64,000 nucleotides of DNA from the NCBI GenBank assembly GCA_018394315.1, contig CP074575.1, positions 558,001-622,000 on the forward strand, read 5' to 3'. This DNA comes from Mycoplasmatota bacterium (lineage in GTDB: Bacteria > Bacillota_I > Bacilli_A > MAG-NZ). Below the pieces are notes generated by a model that made no database searches, was not told the DNA's origin, and saw only the letters and a program-made list of their open reading frames with translations. Both the position numbers and the translations under genes were made by a program. This document shows positions 1 through 8,620 of the stretch, one piece after another (within the stretch, counting starts at the first letter, position 1; the number at the start of each line of letters is the position of its first letter).

Positions 1-1
1 T

Positions 2-529
2 ATACCTATTGATAACTTAGTTGCCTTCCCTTCTATTGCGGACTATTTTGAATCAATGAATTTTAAGGATTCAGTTGTTGTTTCACCTGATCACGGAGGA
101 GCAACAAGAGCTAGACAATTGGCAGATGCACTATCAGTACCGATAGCAATTATAGATAAAAGCAGACCACTACCAAATGTTGCTGAAGTAATGGGGATTA
201 TTGGCGATGTTGAAAATAAAACGTGTATTATTATTGATGATATGATTGATACTGCAGGAACTCTAACAGTTGCAGCTAGTGCTTTAATGGAACATGGAGC
301 AAAAGAGGTATATGCTTCTTGTACTCATCCTATTTTTTCTGGACCTGCAATCGATAGAATTAATAACTCAGTTCTAAAGGAAGTTGTGGTTACTAATACA
401 ATCCAATTATCTGAAAATAAAAAAACTCGTAAAGTAAAACAATTATCTGTGTCTGACCTATTTGGTCAAGCAGTGTTGAATATCATTAATGGAGAACCAC
501 TAAGTGGATTATTCGAAAGAAGACATTAA
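2..529 (+). CDS. prs: Ribose-phosphate pyrophosphokinase, 3' part (5' end outside window)
   Basis: Makes PRPP from ribose 5-phosphate and ATP for nucleotide, His and Trp synthesis in the cytosol. The frame is open from base 2, so the gene starts before the window and only about 175 C-terminal codons of a usual ~315 are seen. The visible part has the conserved VVSPDHGGATRA stretch and the PRPP-binding loop IIIDDMIDTAGT, typical of the family. A hairpin terminator follows 30 bases after the stop. The neighbours pth, mfd and spoVT match the usual Bacillota order, interrupted only by a convergent ABC-F gene. Confidence 0.95.
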   Translation: MPIDNLVAFPSIADYFESMNFKDSVVVSPDHGGATRARQLADALSVPIAIIDKSRPLPNVAEVMGIIGDVENKTCIIIDDMIDTAGTLTVAASALMEHGAKEVYASCTHPIFSGPAIDRINNSVLKEVVVTNTIQLSENKKTRKVKQLSVSDLFGQAVLNIINGEPLSGLFERRH

Positions 530-558
530 AGAAATATTCATCCCAAACTATTTAATTA

Positions 559-591
559 AAAAGTCTAGACAACTTAATGTTTAGACTTTTT
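559..591. terminator. Bidirectional terminator between prs and ABC-F gene
   Basis: Stem AAAAAGTCTA / TAGACTTTTT with A-rich and T-rich flanks, so it can act in both directions. It serves prs on plus and overlaps the stop of the convergent ABC-F gene on minus. Confidence 0.8.
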
Positions 592-2402
592 TACATCATA
601 TCTATCAATGCCTCGTACTCTTGTTCGTATAGTTCTTTTTCGTAAATTTGAGTTTCAATTAATTTGAAGTCAGGCTTTTCTTTCGTTAATTCATTGGAAA
701 TAATATCTTCACACTGTATAATTAGGTTCTCAATTTTTTCGATATCTTTTGTGTAATCCTTTTCGATATTTGTTGGTCTTATCTTTTGAATCTTCTTTAC
801 CTTACTTTTTATTTCTTTCTTTTCGAAATAGATATCATAATCACCATCATACCTGTTTATTTTTTTATCTTCAATACAAAGAATGTAGTGAGATAACTTA
901 TTAATAAAATATCTATCATGAGAAATTATAAATAGAGTTCCTGGGTAGTCTAGTAATGCCTGTTCTAACATTTCCTTTGACTCAACATCAAGATGGTTTG
1001 TAGGTTCGTCAAGTAACAGTAAGTTTGTATCACTATTAACCATTTTACATAATTCTAAACGAGATTTTTCCCCTCCAGAAATATCTCCAACTGCTTTAAA
1101 CACATCATCCCCATAGAATAAGAAGCTTGCTAATTTATTTCTTGCTTCACCAACAGTCATAGGATTTGAATTTCTAAATTCCTGTAAAATTGTCCTATTT
1201 GGGTATTGATAAACTATCTCCTGTGATAAGACTCCAATTTTTGTTTTACCTGAGAGCGTAATCTTACCTTGGTAGTCCATTTCGTTAAGAATTGATTTAA
1301 AGATAGTAGATTTACCAGTACCGTTTTTGCCAATTAGGAATGCCCTATCAGTATAGCGTACAGTGAAGTTGACATTATCCAAGAGTAGGGAATCAAAGGA
1401 TTTAGAATAATTTTCAATCTTAATAACTTCTTTACCAGTTCGACCGATGTTATTGAAATTTAAGTTGAAAGTTTTTTGAATAAGTGGTTTATCTAACTTA
1501 TGCATTTTATCTAATTTTTTCTCAATTGTTTTAGCTCTTCTAAACATTTTATCGCTATCTCTCATTCTACCCCATATGCGAAAACGTTCTATCTGATCTT
1601 CCATTTTTTTGATTTTCTTCTCTTGGTTTGCATAGGACTTCCATAAAGTATCCATTAATTTTGCTTTTTCTTTTACATAGAATGAGTAATTACCATGATA
1701 AACTTTAGCTCTCCCTAATTCAATATTGATGATCTTGTTGGTAATTCTATCTAACAAATATCTATCATGTGAAATAATTAATACAGATCCCTTGTACTTT
1801 TGTAAATACCCTTCTAACCAACTAATTGACTGTAAATCAAGATGATTACTCGGTTCATCTAGCAAAAGTATGTCAGGTTTCTCTAGTAAAATTTTTCCCA
1901 ATATAACCCTACTTTTCTCACCACCACTTAAAATAGAAAAAGGTTTATCAAGTAAGACTTTGGATATATTTAATCCCTTGATTATTTTATTGAATTCGGT
2001 TTCTATTTCATAGCCACCTATATCATTGAATTTTTCTTGTGCACGACCATATCGCATAAGCACTTTCTCATCTAGGGGATTTTCTGATAATTCTTTTTCA
2101 AGTTGATTTAGCCTTTCTTTATCGGAAAGGATTTCAGTAAAGGCCTGATATAAGACTTCGGTAACCGTCTCTTTATATTCAGGTATTTGATCTAGGTATC
2201 CGATCTTTAATCCCTTTCTGACGAATATCTCTCCTGAATCAGGGGTTTCAAATCCCTTAATAACTTTGAAAATAGTTGTCTTTCCAGAACCGTTAGCACC
2301 AACTATACCAATCTTATCACCTGTATTAATGTGAAAAGAAACGCCTTTCAATACGTCATAGATAGCAAATGATTTTGTTATGTTATTAACCGATAAATCC
2401 AT
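591..2402 (-). CDS. ABC-F family ATP-binding protein (ribosome-associated type)
   Basis: A 603-residue soluble protein with two ABC domains and no membrane segments, the ABC-F layout. ABC-F proteins act on the ribosome as translation factors or antibiotic-protection proteins. Domain 1 has Walker A GANGSGKT (about residues 35-42), signature LSGGEKSR and Walker B LLLDEPSNHLD. Domain 2 has GKNGTGKS, a second LSGGEKSR and LLLDEPTNHLD. A charged linker lies between them, and the C-terminus is a short Glu/Lys-rich coiled coil. ATG at 2402 was chosen over an upstream GTG because AGAGG lies 8 bases before it. The exact subfamily (YdiF/Uup-like versus resistance type) cannot be settled here. It is convergent with prs and divergent from pth. 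Confidence 0.92.
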   Translation of the reverse strand: MDLSVNNITKSFAIYDVLKGVSFHINTGDKIGIVGANGSGKTTIFKVIKGFETPDSGEIFVRKGLKIGYLDQIPEYKETVTEVLYQAFTEILSDKERLNQLEKELSENPLDEKVLMRYGRAQEKFNDIGGYEIETEFNKIIKGLNISKVLLDKPFSILSGGEKSRVILGKILLEKPDILLLDEPSNHLDLQSISWLEGYLQKYKGSVLIISHDRYLLDRITNKIINIELGRAKVYHGNYSFYVKEKAKLMDTLWKSYANQEKKIKKMEDQIERFRIWGRMRDSDKMFRRAKTIEKKLDKMHKLDKPLIQKTFNLNFNNIGRTGKEVIKIENYSKSFDSLLLDNVNFTVRYTDRAFLIGKNGTGKSTIFKSILNEMDYQGKITLSGKTKIGVLSQEIVYQYPNRTILQEFRNSNPMTVGEARNKLASFLFYGDDVFKAVGDISGGEKSRLELCKMVNSDTNLLLLDEPTNHLDVESKEMLEQALLDYPGTLFIISHDRYFINKLSHYILCIEDKKINRYDGDYDIYFEKKEIKSKVKKIQKIRPTNIEKDYTKDIEKIENLIIQCEDIISNELTKEKPDFKLIETQIYEKELYEQEYEALIDMM

Positions 2403-2464
2403 ATAATACACCTCTACTATATTAATATATCATATAAACTTGCATAAGTAATACAAATAAAATA

Positions 2465-2473
2465 TGTTATAAT
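2465..2473 (+). promoter_or_regulatory. Extended -10 promoter for pth-mfd
   Basis: TGTTATAAT, an extended -10 box, lies about 45 bases upstream of the pth start. The same nonamer recurs upstream of several other genes in this window. No good -35 box is seen. Confidence 0.55.
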
Positions 2474-2517
2474 GTTGTTGATTAAAAAAAATAGTTGATT
2501 AAGGTTTGGTGTACACA

Positions 2518-3063
2518 ATGAAATTAATAGTTGGACTAGGCAATCCAGGAAAGAAATATAAGAATACTAAACACAATCTTGGATTTAATTCTATAGACAA
2601 GTTGAGTGAAAAACTCGGAGTTTCCCTCACTCCTAATAAGAAGATACTTGGCGATAGTGTAAAATACGAAAATATTATCTTGTTGAAACCAACAACATTT
2701 ATGAATTTATCGGGAAATAGTATAATAAAGACAATGAAGTACTATGATATTTCAAAAGATGACATCTTAATAATTTATGATGATATTGATTTACCAATAG
2801 GGAAAATTAGGATTAGGTATAAAGGGGGTTCTGGTGGACATAATGGGATTAAATCTATAATTCAGCACATTGATAATGATTTTAATCGCATTAGAATAGG
2901 TGCAGGGAGAGATGATGGTTTAGGAACGGTTAATTATGTACTCACTAGTTTCTCTAAGAAGGACCAATTGGTAATCGATGAATCAATAGATAAGGTAATA
3001 AATATTTGTATGGACTTTATTAAAGAAGAAGACATATTAACAATTATGAATAAGTATAACTAA
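2518..3063 (+). CDS. pth: Peptidyl-tRNA hydrolase
   Basis: Cleaves the ester bond of peptidyl-tRNA released from stalled ribosomes, recycling tRNA. The 181-residue length is normal. It has the N-terminal LIVGLGNPG signature with Asn9, the catalytic His19 in NTKHNLGF, the FMNLSG Asn and the GGSGGHNGIKSI segment. The ATG at 2518 begins exactly at the conserved MKLIVGLGNPG start; upstream TTG and GTG codons would add non-conserved residues. A G+C-rich hairpin without a T tract follows, then mfd with its own ribosome binding site, so the two are probably cotranscribed. Confidence 0.95.
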   Translation: MKLIVGLGNPGKKYKNTKHNLGFNSIDKLSEKLGVSLTPNKKILGDSVKYENIILLKPTTFMNLSGNSIIKTMKYYDISKDDILIIYDDIDLPIGKIRIRYKGGSGGHNGIKSIIQHIDNDFNRIRIGAGRDDGLGTVNYVLTSFSKKDQLVIDESIDKVINICMDFIKEEDILTIMNKYN

Positions 3064-3087
3064 CCCCTCTAGTTCTAAATTGAGGGG
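3064..3087 (+). other. Hairpin between pth and mfd, no T tract
   Basis: CCCCTC pairs with GAGGGG around a 12-base loop just after the pth stop. No run of T follows, so it is unlikely to be a full terminator. It could protect the pth message or partly reduce readthrough. Confidence 0.45.
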
Positions 3088-3114
3088 TAGAACTGATGTT
3101 AGAAGGAGATCAAA

Positions 3115-6100
3115 ATGAGGAACGATTTTTTAAAAGAGATACCAGTAGTTAATGATTTTTTTGAATCTTTAGCAAATAAAAAATACAATACACTGGTACT
3201 AGATACTACTAGTGATTTCAACATAATGTTAATTGCGAGTACATTCATTGAGCGAAATGAACAAATAATTGTTGTTGCTCCTAACATTTATAAAGCTCAG
3301 CAATTATATGATTCACTAATTGAAATACTAGGAGTAAATTCAGTGTCTTTTTTTCCCGCGGATGAATTTGTTACTGTAGAAATGTTAGCTTCTTCAAACG
3401 AGTTTAGGACTTCTAGAATCAATACAATTATTGATATTATTGAAGAAAAGAGAAAAATAATAGTTACTCACACGTTGGGTTATTTAAGGTATGAATTACC
3501 TAAAAATAAATGGATAAAAAATAAGTTGATTATAAATAGAAATACAGTAATCACAAAGAATGATTTTGTGAGGAAGTTAATCTCTTTTGGTTATAAAAGA
3601 GAATATCAAGTAGAAAAACCAGGTGATGTGAGTGTTAGGGGTTATATCGTTGATATATGGACATATAGTGACGAAAATCCAGTTAGAATAGAATTTTTTG
3701 ACGACGAAATTGAACAAATAAGATCTTTCAATCCAACAACGCAAAGAACTATATCTAAAATAAACGAAGTGAAAATCTATCCTTTATTTGAATTGTTCTA
3801 TGATGAAGACGAGAAGAGAGATTTGGTTAATATTGTAAAGGAAAAGGTTCCTTCTTCACAAAGAGTTCTAGATGAAATTGAAAAAATAGAGAATAATGCG
3901 GACTTAGACAGAATGCATAGATATATTCAATTTTTAGAGCATGTTAGTTTAAGTGACTACTTCGATGAAAAAATTGTTTTTTTATCAAACCCTAAAAGAA
4001 TTAAAGATACATATGAGAGTGTTATAAATGATATAACTGAATGGTATTTAACTATAGAAGGAGAGTACAGTAATCTACAATTTACTTTCTTTAGTGATTT
4101 AAACTTGAAAATTGCTGAAGATCATAGAGTTATTTATTTTCAAAATGTTTTAACAAGTGATTATAAATATGATCATGTGTTTAGGATTCCTTCGAACGAC
4201 GTAATAGAATATCATGGGAACATTAAGATGTTTGTTAATGATATTACTAAGGCTAAAGAAACAGTAATCATTCAAGGAAGTAAAGCAGTTTATAGTTTGC
4301 TTGATGATGAAGAAATCAAGTATAGAAGAGTTGGAAAAGAAGATGACATTAAGAAGAATAGAATTAATGTTATTAATGAAAGTAATGGACTGAGTTTTAG
4401 ATTGTTTGGAGAAGTTTTTTATGTTAGTGTAAATAAATTATTTCATAGAACGAAAAAAAAGAAAAAACATTTCAAACTTAAAGAAGCAATAAAACTTAAA
4501 TCTGTTGATGAGATAAAAATCAATGATTATGTTGTACATTATGATTATGGAATTGGAAGATATTTAGGTATTAAAACTGTTGAGTTAAGTGGTATAAAAA
4601 ATGACTATATACATATAGGATATCGAAATGATGAAGTTTTATATGTTCCTGTTGAGAATGTTCATTTAATACAAAAGTATTCTGCCAGTGAAGGTGCAAG
4701 ACCAAAAATCAATAGTATTGGTGGTACTTCATGGGCTAGGACAAAAGCAAAAGTAAGGAAAAAACTAAAGGACATTGCGGGGAAATTAATTAAGTTATAC
4801 GCTGAGCGAAAAGAAGCGAAAGGCTATCCTTTTCCCAAGGATGATGAAGATCAATTTAGATTTGAGGCAGATTTTGAATATAAAGAAACACCTGATCAAT
4901 TAAAAGCTATAGAAGAGATAAAAGGTGATATGGAAAGAGAAAGTCCAATGGATAGACTCCTTTGTGGGGATGTTGGATATGGAAAAACTGAAGTAGCAAT
5001 GCGAGCTGCATTTAAATCAGTCTATGCTACTAAACAAGTTGCTTATCTTTGTCCTACGACTGTTCTAAGTAAACAACATTTTAAAACATTTAAGAGCAGG
5101 TTTTCTCAATATGGTATAAAGGTCGAGTTATTAAACAGATTTGTACCATTAAGAACACAGAATGAAATTGTAAAGGATGTTGCTAAAGGAAAAGTTGATA
5201 TATTAATAGGGACTCACAGAATACTAAGTAAAGACATAGTTTTCAAGGATTTGGGTTTGCTAATAGTAGACGAAGAACAAAGATTCGGTGTGGAACACAA
5301 GGAAAGAATTAAGGAAATAAAAGTAAATGTAGATGTTATAACATTAACTGCAACACCTATTCCTAGAACATTGCAAATGGCTTTAATGGGGGTGAAGAGC
5401 ACTTCTCTACTTGAGACACCTCCTGAAAATAGATACCCAGTACAAACATATGTTCTAAAGGAAAACGATACAGTAGTAAAAGATGCAATTGAAAGAGAAT
5501 TAGCTAGGGGTGGGCAAGTATTTTTCTTATATAACAAAGTCTCTGATATTGGTAGAGTAGCAAATAAAGTTCAAAGACTTGTACCGGAAGCAAGAGTCAC
5601 TTTTGCGCACGGGCAGATGAGTAGAGAAGAATTGGATTCAACTATGAACGACTTTATTGATAAGGTTTATGATGTTTTGGTATGTACTACGATTATTGAA
5701 ACCGGAATAGACATTCCTAACGCAAATACATTAATAATTACATCAGCTGATAGACTTGGATTAGCTCAACTTTATCAAATAAGAGGTAGAGTTGGAAGAA
5801 GTGATAAGATAGCTTATGCTTATCTTATGTACAATAAATATGATTTGCTCTCTGAAAGAGCGGAGAAGCGTTTAGAAGTCATAAAGGAGTTTACTGAACT
5901 TGGTTCTGGATTCAAAATTGCTATGCGTGACTTAAGCATTCGCGGAGCAGGGGATGTTTTAGGTGCTGAGCAATCAGGTTTTATAGATACTGTAGGAATT
6001 GACTTATACATGCAAATGTTAGATGAAGAGATAAAGTTACAACAAGGTACTGAAGTTTCACGACCTAAACCAGTTAAACAATCTCCAATAAAAGTAAGTA

Positions 6101-6516
6101 AGCATATTCCTGAGGATTATGTTGATGATCAGGCTATAAAGATTGAGATACATAAAAAAATCAAACAAATTAAGAATAATCGAAATATTGAAGATTTAAT
6201 TAATGAGATGAAAGATAGATATGGAAAAATTCCAAACCATCTAATAGATTTCATGCATAAAAGTTTGTTCGATAAGTACGCTTCCATGTTTGATATTGAC
6301 TTAATTGACAATAATAAGAGTGAGATGGTAATAAGATTCAGTAGATTAATGAGTGATAACTTGAATGGAGAGAAATTGTTATTCGCCGCATTTGAAGTAG
6401 ATCGTGATTTAACATTGAAGTACAAAAATAATCGAATTACTGTTTCATTAAATAAGAAATCGGATAAGAAAGAACCACTTAAGATTTTTAACCAATTTTT
6501 TGAAAAAATTGTATAA
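3115..6516 (+). CDS. mfd: Transcription-repair coupling factor
   Basis: DNA translocase that removes RNA polymerase stalled at lesions and recruits UvrA. At 1133 residues it is full length. The N-terminus is the UvrB-like part. About residues 460-530 form the RNA polymerase-interacting domain (VHYDYGIGRYLGI). The RecG-like helicase follows with Walker A LLCGDVGYGKTE, Walker B DEEQRFG, motif III TATPIPRTLQ, motif V TIIETGIDIPNAN and motif VI QIRGRVGRS. The C-terminal TRCF domain ends the protein. A strong GAAGGAG site precedes ATG 3115. The pth-mfd-spoVT order is conserved in Bacillota. Confidence 0.97.
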   Translation: MRNDFLKEIPVVNDFFESLANKKYNTLVLDTTSDFNIMLIASTFIERNEQIIVVAPNIYKAQQLYDSLIEILGVNSVSFFPADEFVTVEMLASSNEFRTSRINTIIDIIEEKRKIIVTHTLGYLRYELPKNKWIKNKLIINRNTVITKNDFVRKLISFGYKREYQVEKPGDVSVRGYIVDIWTYSDENPVRIEFFDDEIEQIRSFNPTTQRTISKINEVKIYPLFELFYDEDEKRDLVNIVKEKVPSSQRVLDEIEKIENNADLDRMHRYIQFLEHVSLSDYFDEKIVFLSNPKRIKDTYESVINDITEWYLTIEGEYSNLQFTFFSDLNLKIAEDHRVIYFQNVLTSDYKYDHVFRIPSNDVIEYHGNIKMFVNDITKAKETVIIQGSKAVYSLLDDEEIKYRRVGKEDDIKKNRINVINESNGLSFRLFGEVFYVSVNKLFHRTKKKKKHFKLKEAIKLKSVDEIKINDYVVHYDYGIGRYLGIKTVELSGIKNDYIHIGYRNDEVLYVPVENVHLIQKYSASEGARPKINSIGGTSWARTKAKVRKKLKDIAGKLIKLYAERKEAKGYPFPKDDEDQFRFEADFEYKETPDQLKAIEEIKGDMERESPMDRLLCGDVGYGKTEVAMRAAFKSVYATKQVAYLCPTTVLSKQHFKTFKSRFSQYGIKVELLNRFVPLRTQNEIVKDVAKGKVDILIGTHRILSKDIVFKDLGLLIVDEEQRFGVEHKERIKEIKVNVDVITLTATPIPRTLQMALMGVKSTSLLETPPENRYPVQTYVLKENDTVVKDAIERELARGGQVFFLYNKVSDIGRVANKVQRLVPEARVTFAHGQMSREELDSTMNDFIDKVYDVLVCTTIIETGIDIPNANTLIITSADRLGLAQLYQIRGRVGRSDKIAYAYLMYNKYDLLSERAEKRLEVIKEFTELGSGFKIAMRDLSIRGAGDVLGAEQSGFIDTVGIDLYMQMLDEEIKLQQGTEVSRPKPVKQSPIKVSKHIPEDYVDDQAIKIEIHKKIKQIKNNRNIEDLINEMKDRYGKIPNHLIDFMHKSLFDKYASMFDIDLIDNNKSEMVIRFSRLMSDNLNGEKLLFAAFEVDRDLTLKYKNNRITVSLNKKSDKKEPLKIFNQFFEKIV

Positions 6517-6573
6517 TTCGACAAGTCATATCACAAAATAATTTTACATAAAACTAGAAAGTGAGGAAGCTTT

Positions 6574-7104
6574 GTGAAAGCAACTGGTGTAGTTCGCAGA
6601 ATAGATGATTTAGGAAGAATCGTTATTCCTAAGGAAATTAGAAGAACGTTAAGAATTCGTGAAGGTGATTCATTAGAGATATTCGTTGATCAACAAGGTG
6701 AAGTAGTATTTAAAAAATACTCACCTGTAGAAGATATTTCATCTTTTGCCCAACAGTATGTTGATGCAATTCAGTCATCGAATAAACGAGATGTATTAGT
6801 AGTTGATAGAGAAGCAGTTGTTGCTGCATCCGGATCTATTAAAAAGGATGTCTTAGAAAAAAAAATATCCGATAATCTTGATGAACTATTAACAAAGAGA
6901 TTATCCACTACGACAAAAGAAAATGAAGATTTTGAAATATGCCCTGATGTTTTTATTAAACAACCAATAGCATTAAAACCAATCAATTCTCATGGAGATA
7001 TAATTGGTGGTGTACTGGTTATAGGTAAAAAAGCAATTTCTGATATTGATATAAGTATTATTGATACTGCCAGTACATTTATTGGTAAATATTTAGAGAA
7101 CTAA
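6574..7104 (+). CDS. spoVT: SpoVT-like AbrB-family transcriptional regulator
   Basis: Swapped-hairpin AbrB DNA-binding domain at residues 1-50 (MKATGVVRRIDDLGRIVIP) followed by a GAF-like C-terminal domain, the SpoVT architecture at the usual ~178 residues. In Bacillus SpoVT tunes late forespore genes, but relatives also occur in non-sporulating bacteria, so this gene alone does not prove sporulation. The GTG start is set by GTGAGGA eight bases upstream and by the conserved N-terminus. The gene sits directly after mfd as in Bacillus and ends at a strong terminator. Confidence 0.88.
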   Translation: MKATGVVRRIDDLGRIVIPKEIRRTLRIREGDSLEIFVDQQGEVVFKKYSPVEDISSFAQQYVDAIQSSNKRDVLVVDREAVVAASGSIKKDVLEKKISDNLDELLTKRLSTTTKENEDFEICPDVFIKQPIALKPINSHGDIIGGVLVIGKKAISDIDISIIDTASTFIGKYLEN

Positions 7105-7114
7105 AAATTAAATC

Positions 7115-7142
7115 AATACCTTAAATTTAAGGTATTTTTTTT
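7115..7142 (+). terminator. Terminator after spoVT
   Basis: A perfect 22-base palindrome (7115-7136, arms AATACCTTAAA/TTTAAGGTATT) runs into a T tract. Confidence 0.85.
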
Positions 7143-7167
7143 ATGGGAAGTCTTAAGAGGATATCTA

Positions 7168-7198
7168 AATAAAAAAGACCATCCTTAGAGGGACAGTC
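7168..7198 (-). terminator. Likely terminator for the flavin reductase-like gene
   Basis: Read on minus, GACTGTCC pairs with GGATGGTC (two G-U pairs) and is followed by TTTTTTATTT. It lies about 135 bases downstream of the 7333 stop. Confidence 0.6.
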
Positions 7199-7332
7199 AT
7201 TAAGACTTCTAAGTTATCAAGTAGAATATACTGATATATGAATTTTAAAAGCGAAATAGTCGTTAATTTTTACAATAATTACTATGTTAGCTATATTATA
7301 CACTGTATTCACTTACAAATAGGAGAATAAAC

Positions 7333-7881
7333 TCATTTTAATTCTTTACCTATAGAATATCCTTTTCCTATAATATCTCCCACGGAGTAATAAGAGTTAT
7401 CTAAACCATATAAAACTGATTTCATCTTAGATAGAGATAACTTATCATTATCTAATAAAAATTCATCAACGAATGTTCCTGTAACTTCAGTAATGTATAT
7501 AACACGCTGCTTTATTTGCACGCGTTCAATAACCTTAAGATTTAAAGAAATATTACATTCTTTTATAGAAGGAATCTCATCGTGGTATTCGTAAGTAAAT
7601 AGATTTTCTTTATCAACGTCTCTTCCTGAGTAAATCCCACAATAATCAACTTTTTTTAACAATTTTTCTTGTGGAATGTTAAGACTAAGTATTTTAACTT
7701 CGTCAACAAAATCTGTGATTAGATGTTTTTCGTTTGTAGATAAAACGATTAAAGGTGGATTTAAACCCATTATCGCAACATCACCTATTGTGGTAACATT
7801 GATTTTCTTTTCTTTTTTAGCACATGCAAGTACAATTGGGACAGGATGTAACAATGGATAATTTTTTATTTTTCTCTTCAT
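7333..7881 (-). CDS. Flavin reductase-like domain protein (flavoredoxin type)
   Basis: A 182-residue cytosolic protein that fits the flavin reductase-like fold, which binds FMN and takes part in electron transfer or NAD(P)H:flavin reduction. Seen: an N-terminal HPVPIVLACA strand, the NVTTIGDVAIMGLNPPLIVLS core expected around the FMN site, then SLNIP and a YCGIYSGRDVDK segment like the flavoredoxin family. An AAAGGAAAGAGG site precedes the ATG. It is transcribed away from the neighbouring Stn-like operon, whose redox role it may share, though no partner can be named from sequence. Confidence 0.75.
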   Translation of the reverse strand: MKRKIKNYPLLHPVPIVLACAKKEKKINVTTIGDVAIMGLNPPLIVLSTNEKHLITDFVDEVKILSLNIPQEKLLKKVDYCGIYSGRDVDKENLFTYEYHDEIPSIKECNISLNLKVIERVQIKQRVIYITEVTGTFVDEFLLDNDKLSLSKMKSVLYGLDNSYYSVGDIIGKGYSIGKELK

Positions 7882-8047
7882 AACTACCTCTTTCCTTTAC
7901 TAAATTTTACCAAATTTATAAGTAAATTCAACCAATTATAAAAATATTTTTTCTTGTGAATTTAAGTTAAAATTAAAATTATGAATAAAAACTTACCAAA
8001 ATGTGTCTAACCACGAGCCTAATCTTTACTTAGAGAGTGCTATATTA

Positions 8048-8056
8048 TGTTATAAT
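8048..8056 (+). promoter_or_regulatory. Extended -10 promoter of the Stn-like operon
   Basis: TGTTATAAT about 70 bases upstream of the first operon gene. It is the same extended -10 box seen before pth, folD, glyA and rpmE. Confidence 0.5.
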
Positions 8057-8125
8057 CAGTAGAAGGAACGTTTAATAATCAATAAAATATACTGATAAAA
8101 AGACAAAAACCACAGGGGTGAAGTT

Positions 8126-8620
8126 ATGATTAAACTAGCAATAAGAGAAGAACAAATAAAAGAATTAAAGAATAAAATAAAGACTCATAAAGAAAAACCA
8201 GGACCACTTATGCCTAGTTTGCATGATGCTCAGAAGCTAATAGGATGTATACCATATGAAATACAGAAAATGATATCAAAAGAATTAAACATTCCAGTTG
8301 CGAAAATAAATGGTGTAGTAACATTCTATGCACAATTTTCACTAGAACCAAAGGGTGAGAACATAATAGGAGTATGTTTAGGAACAGCATGTTATGTAAA
8401 AGGAGCCCAAGCAATATTAGATAAAATAGGTTCTGAATTAAAAATAAAGAGTAATGAAACTACAGATGATGGAAAATTCACACTAGAAGCAACAAGATGT
8501 ATTGGAGCATGTGGATTAGCTCCGGTGATGACTGTTAATGAAGAAGTATATGGTAATTTAAATGTATCAAAATCTGTAGAAGCCTTAAATAAGCATAAAG
8601 AGGGTGCTATTAATGATTAG
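8126..8620 (+). CDS. NuoE-like [2Fe-2S] subunit of an electron-bifurcating complex (StnA/HydA-partner type)
   Basis: A 164-residue NuoE/HoxE-type subunit. It has a thioredoxin-like fold carrying one [2Fe-2S] cluster, with ligands visible as CLGTAC (C-x4-C) and CIGAC (C-x3-C), and the HDAQKLIGCIP and VTFYAQFS segments typical of the family. It should pass electrons to the NuoF-like flavoprotein whose start codon lies inside its last codons (8-base overlap), so translation is coupled. The next gene carries a GltD-like domain and the window has no [FeFe] hydrogenase catalytic subunit. This favours a transhydrogenase over a hydrogenase partner. Confidence 0.88.
   Translation: MIKLAIREEQIKELKNKIKTHKEKPGPLMPSLHDAQKLIGCIPYEIQKMISKELNIPVAKINGVVTFYAQFSLEPKGENIIGVCLGTACYVKGAQAILDKIGSELKIKSNETTDDGKFTLEATRCIGACGLAPVMTVNEEVYGNLNVSKSVEALNKHKEGAIND

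Noticed and set aside
3064..3087. Terminator between pth and mfd
   Set aside because: The hairpin is not followed by a T tract; readthrough is expected.
3722..3735. Repeat-like AGATCTTTCAATCC in mfd
   Set aside because: It lies inside conserved mfd coding sequence and matches only the weak copy 16; chance similarity.
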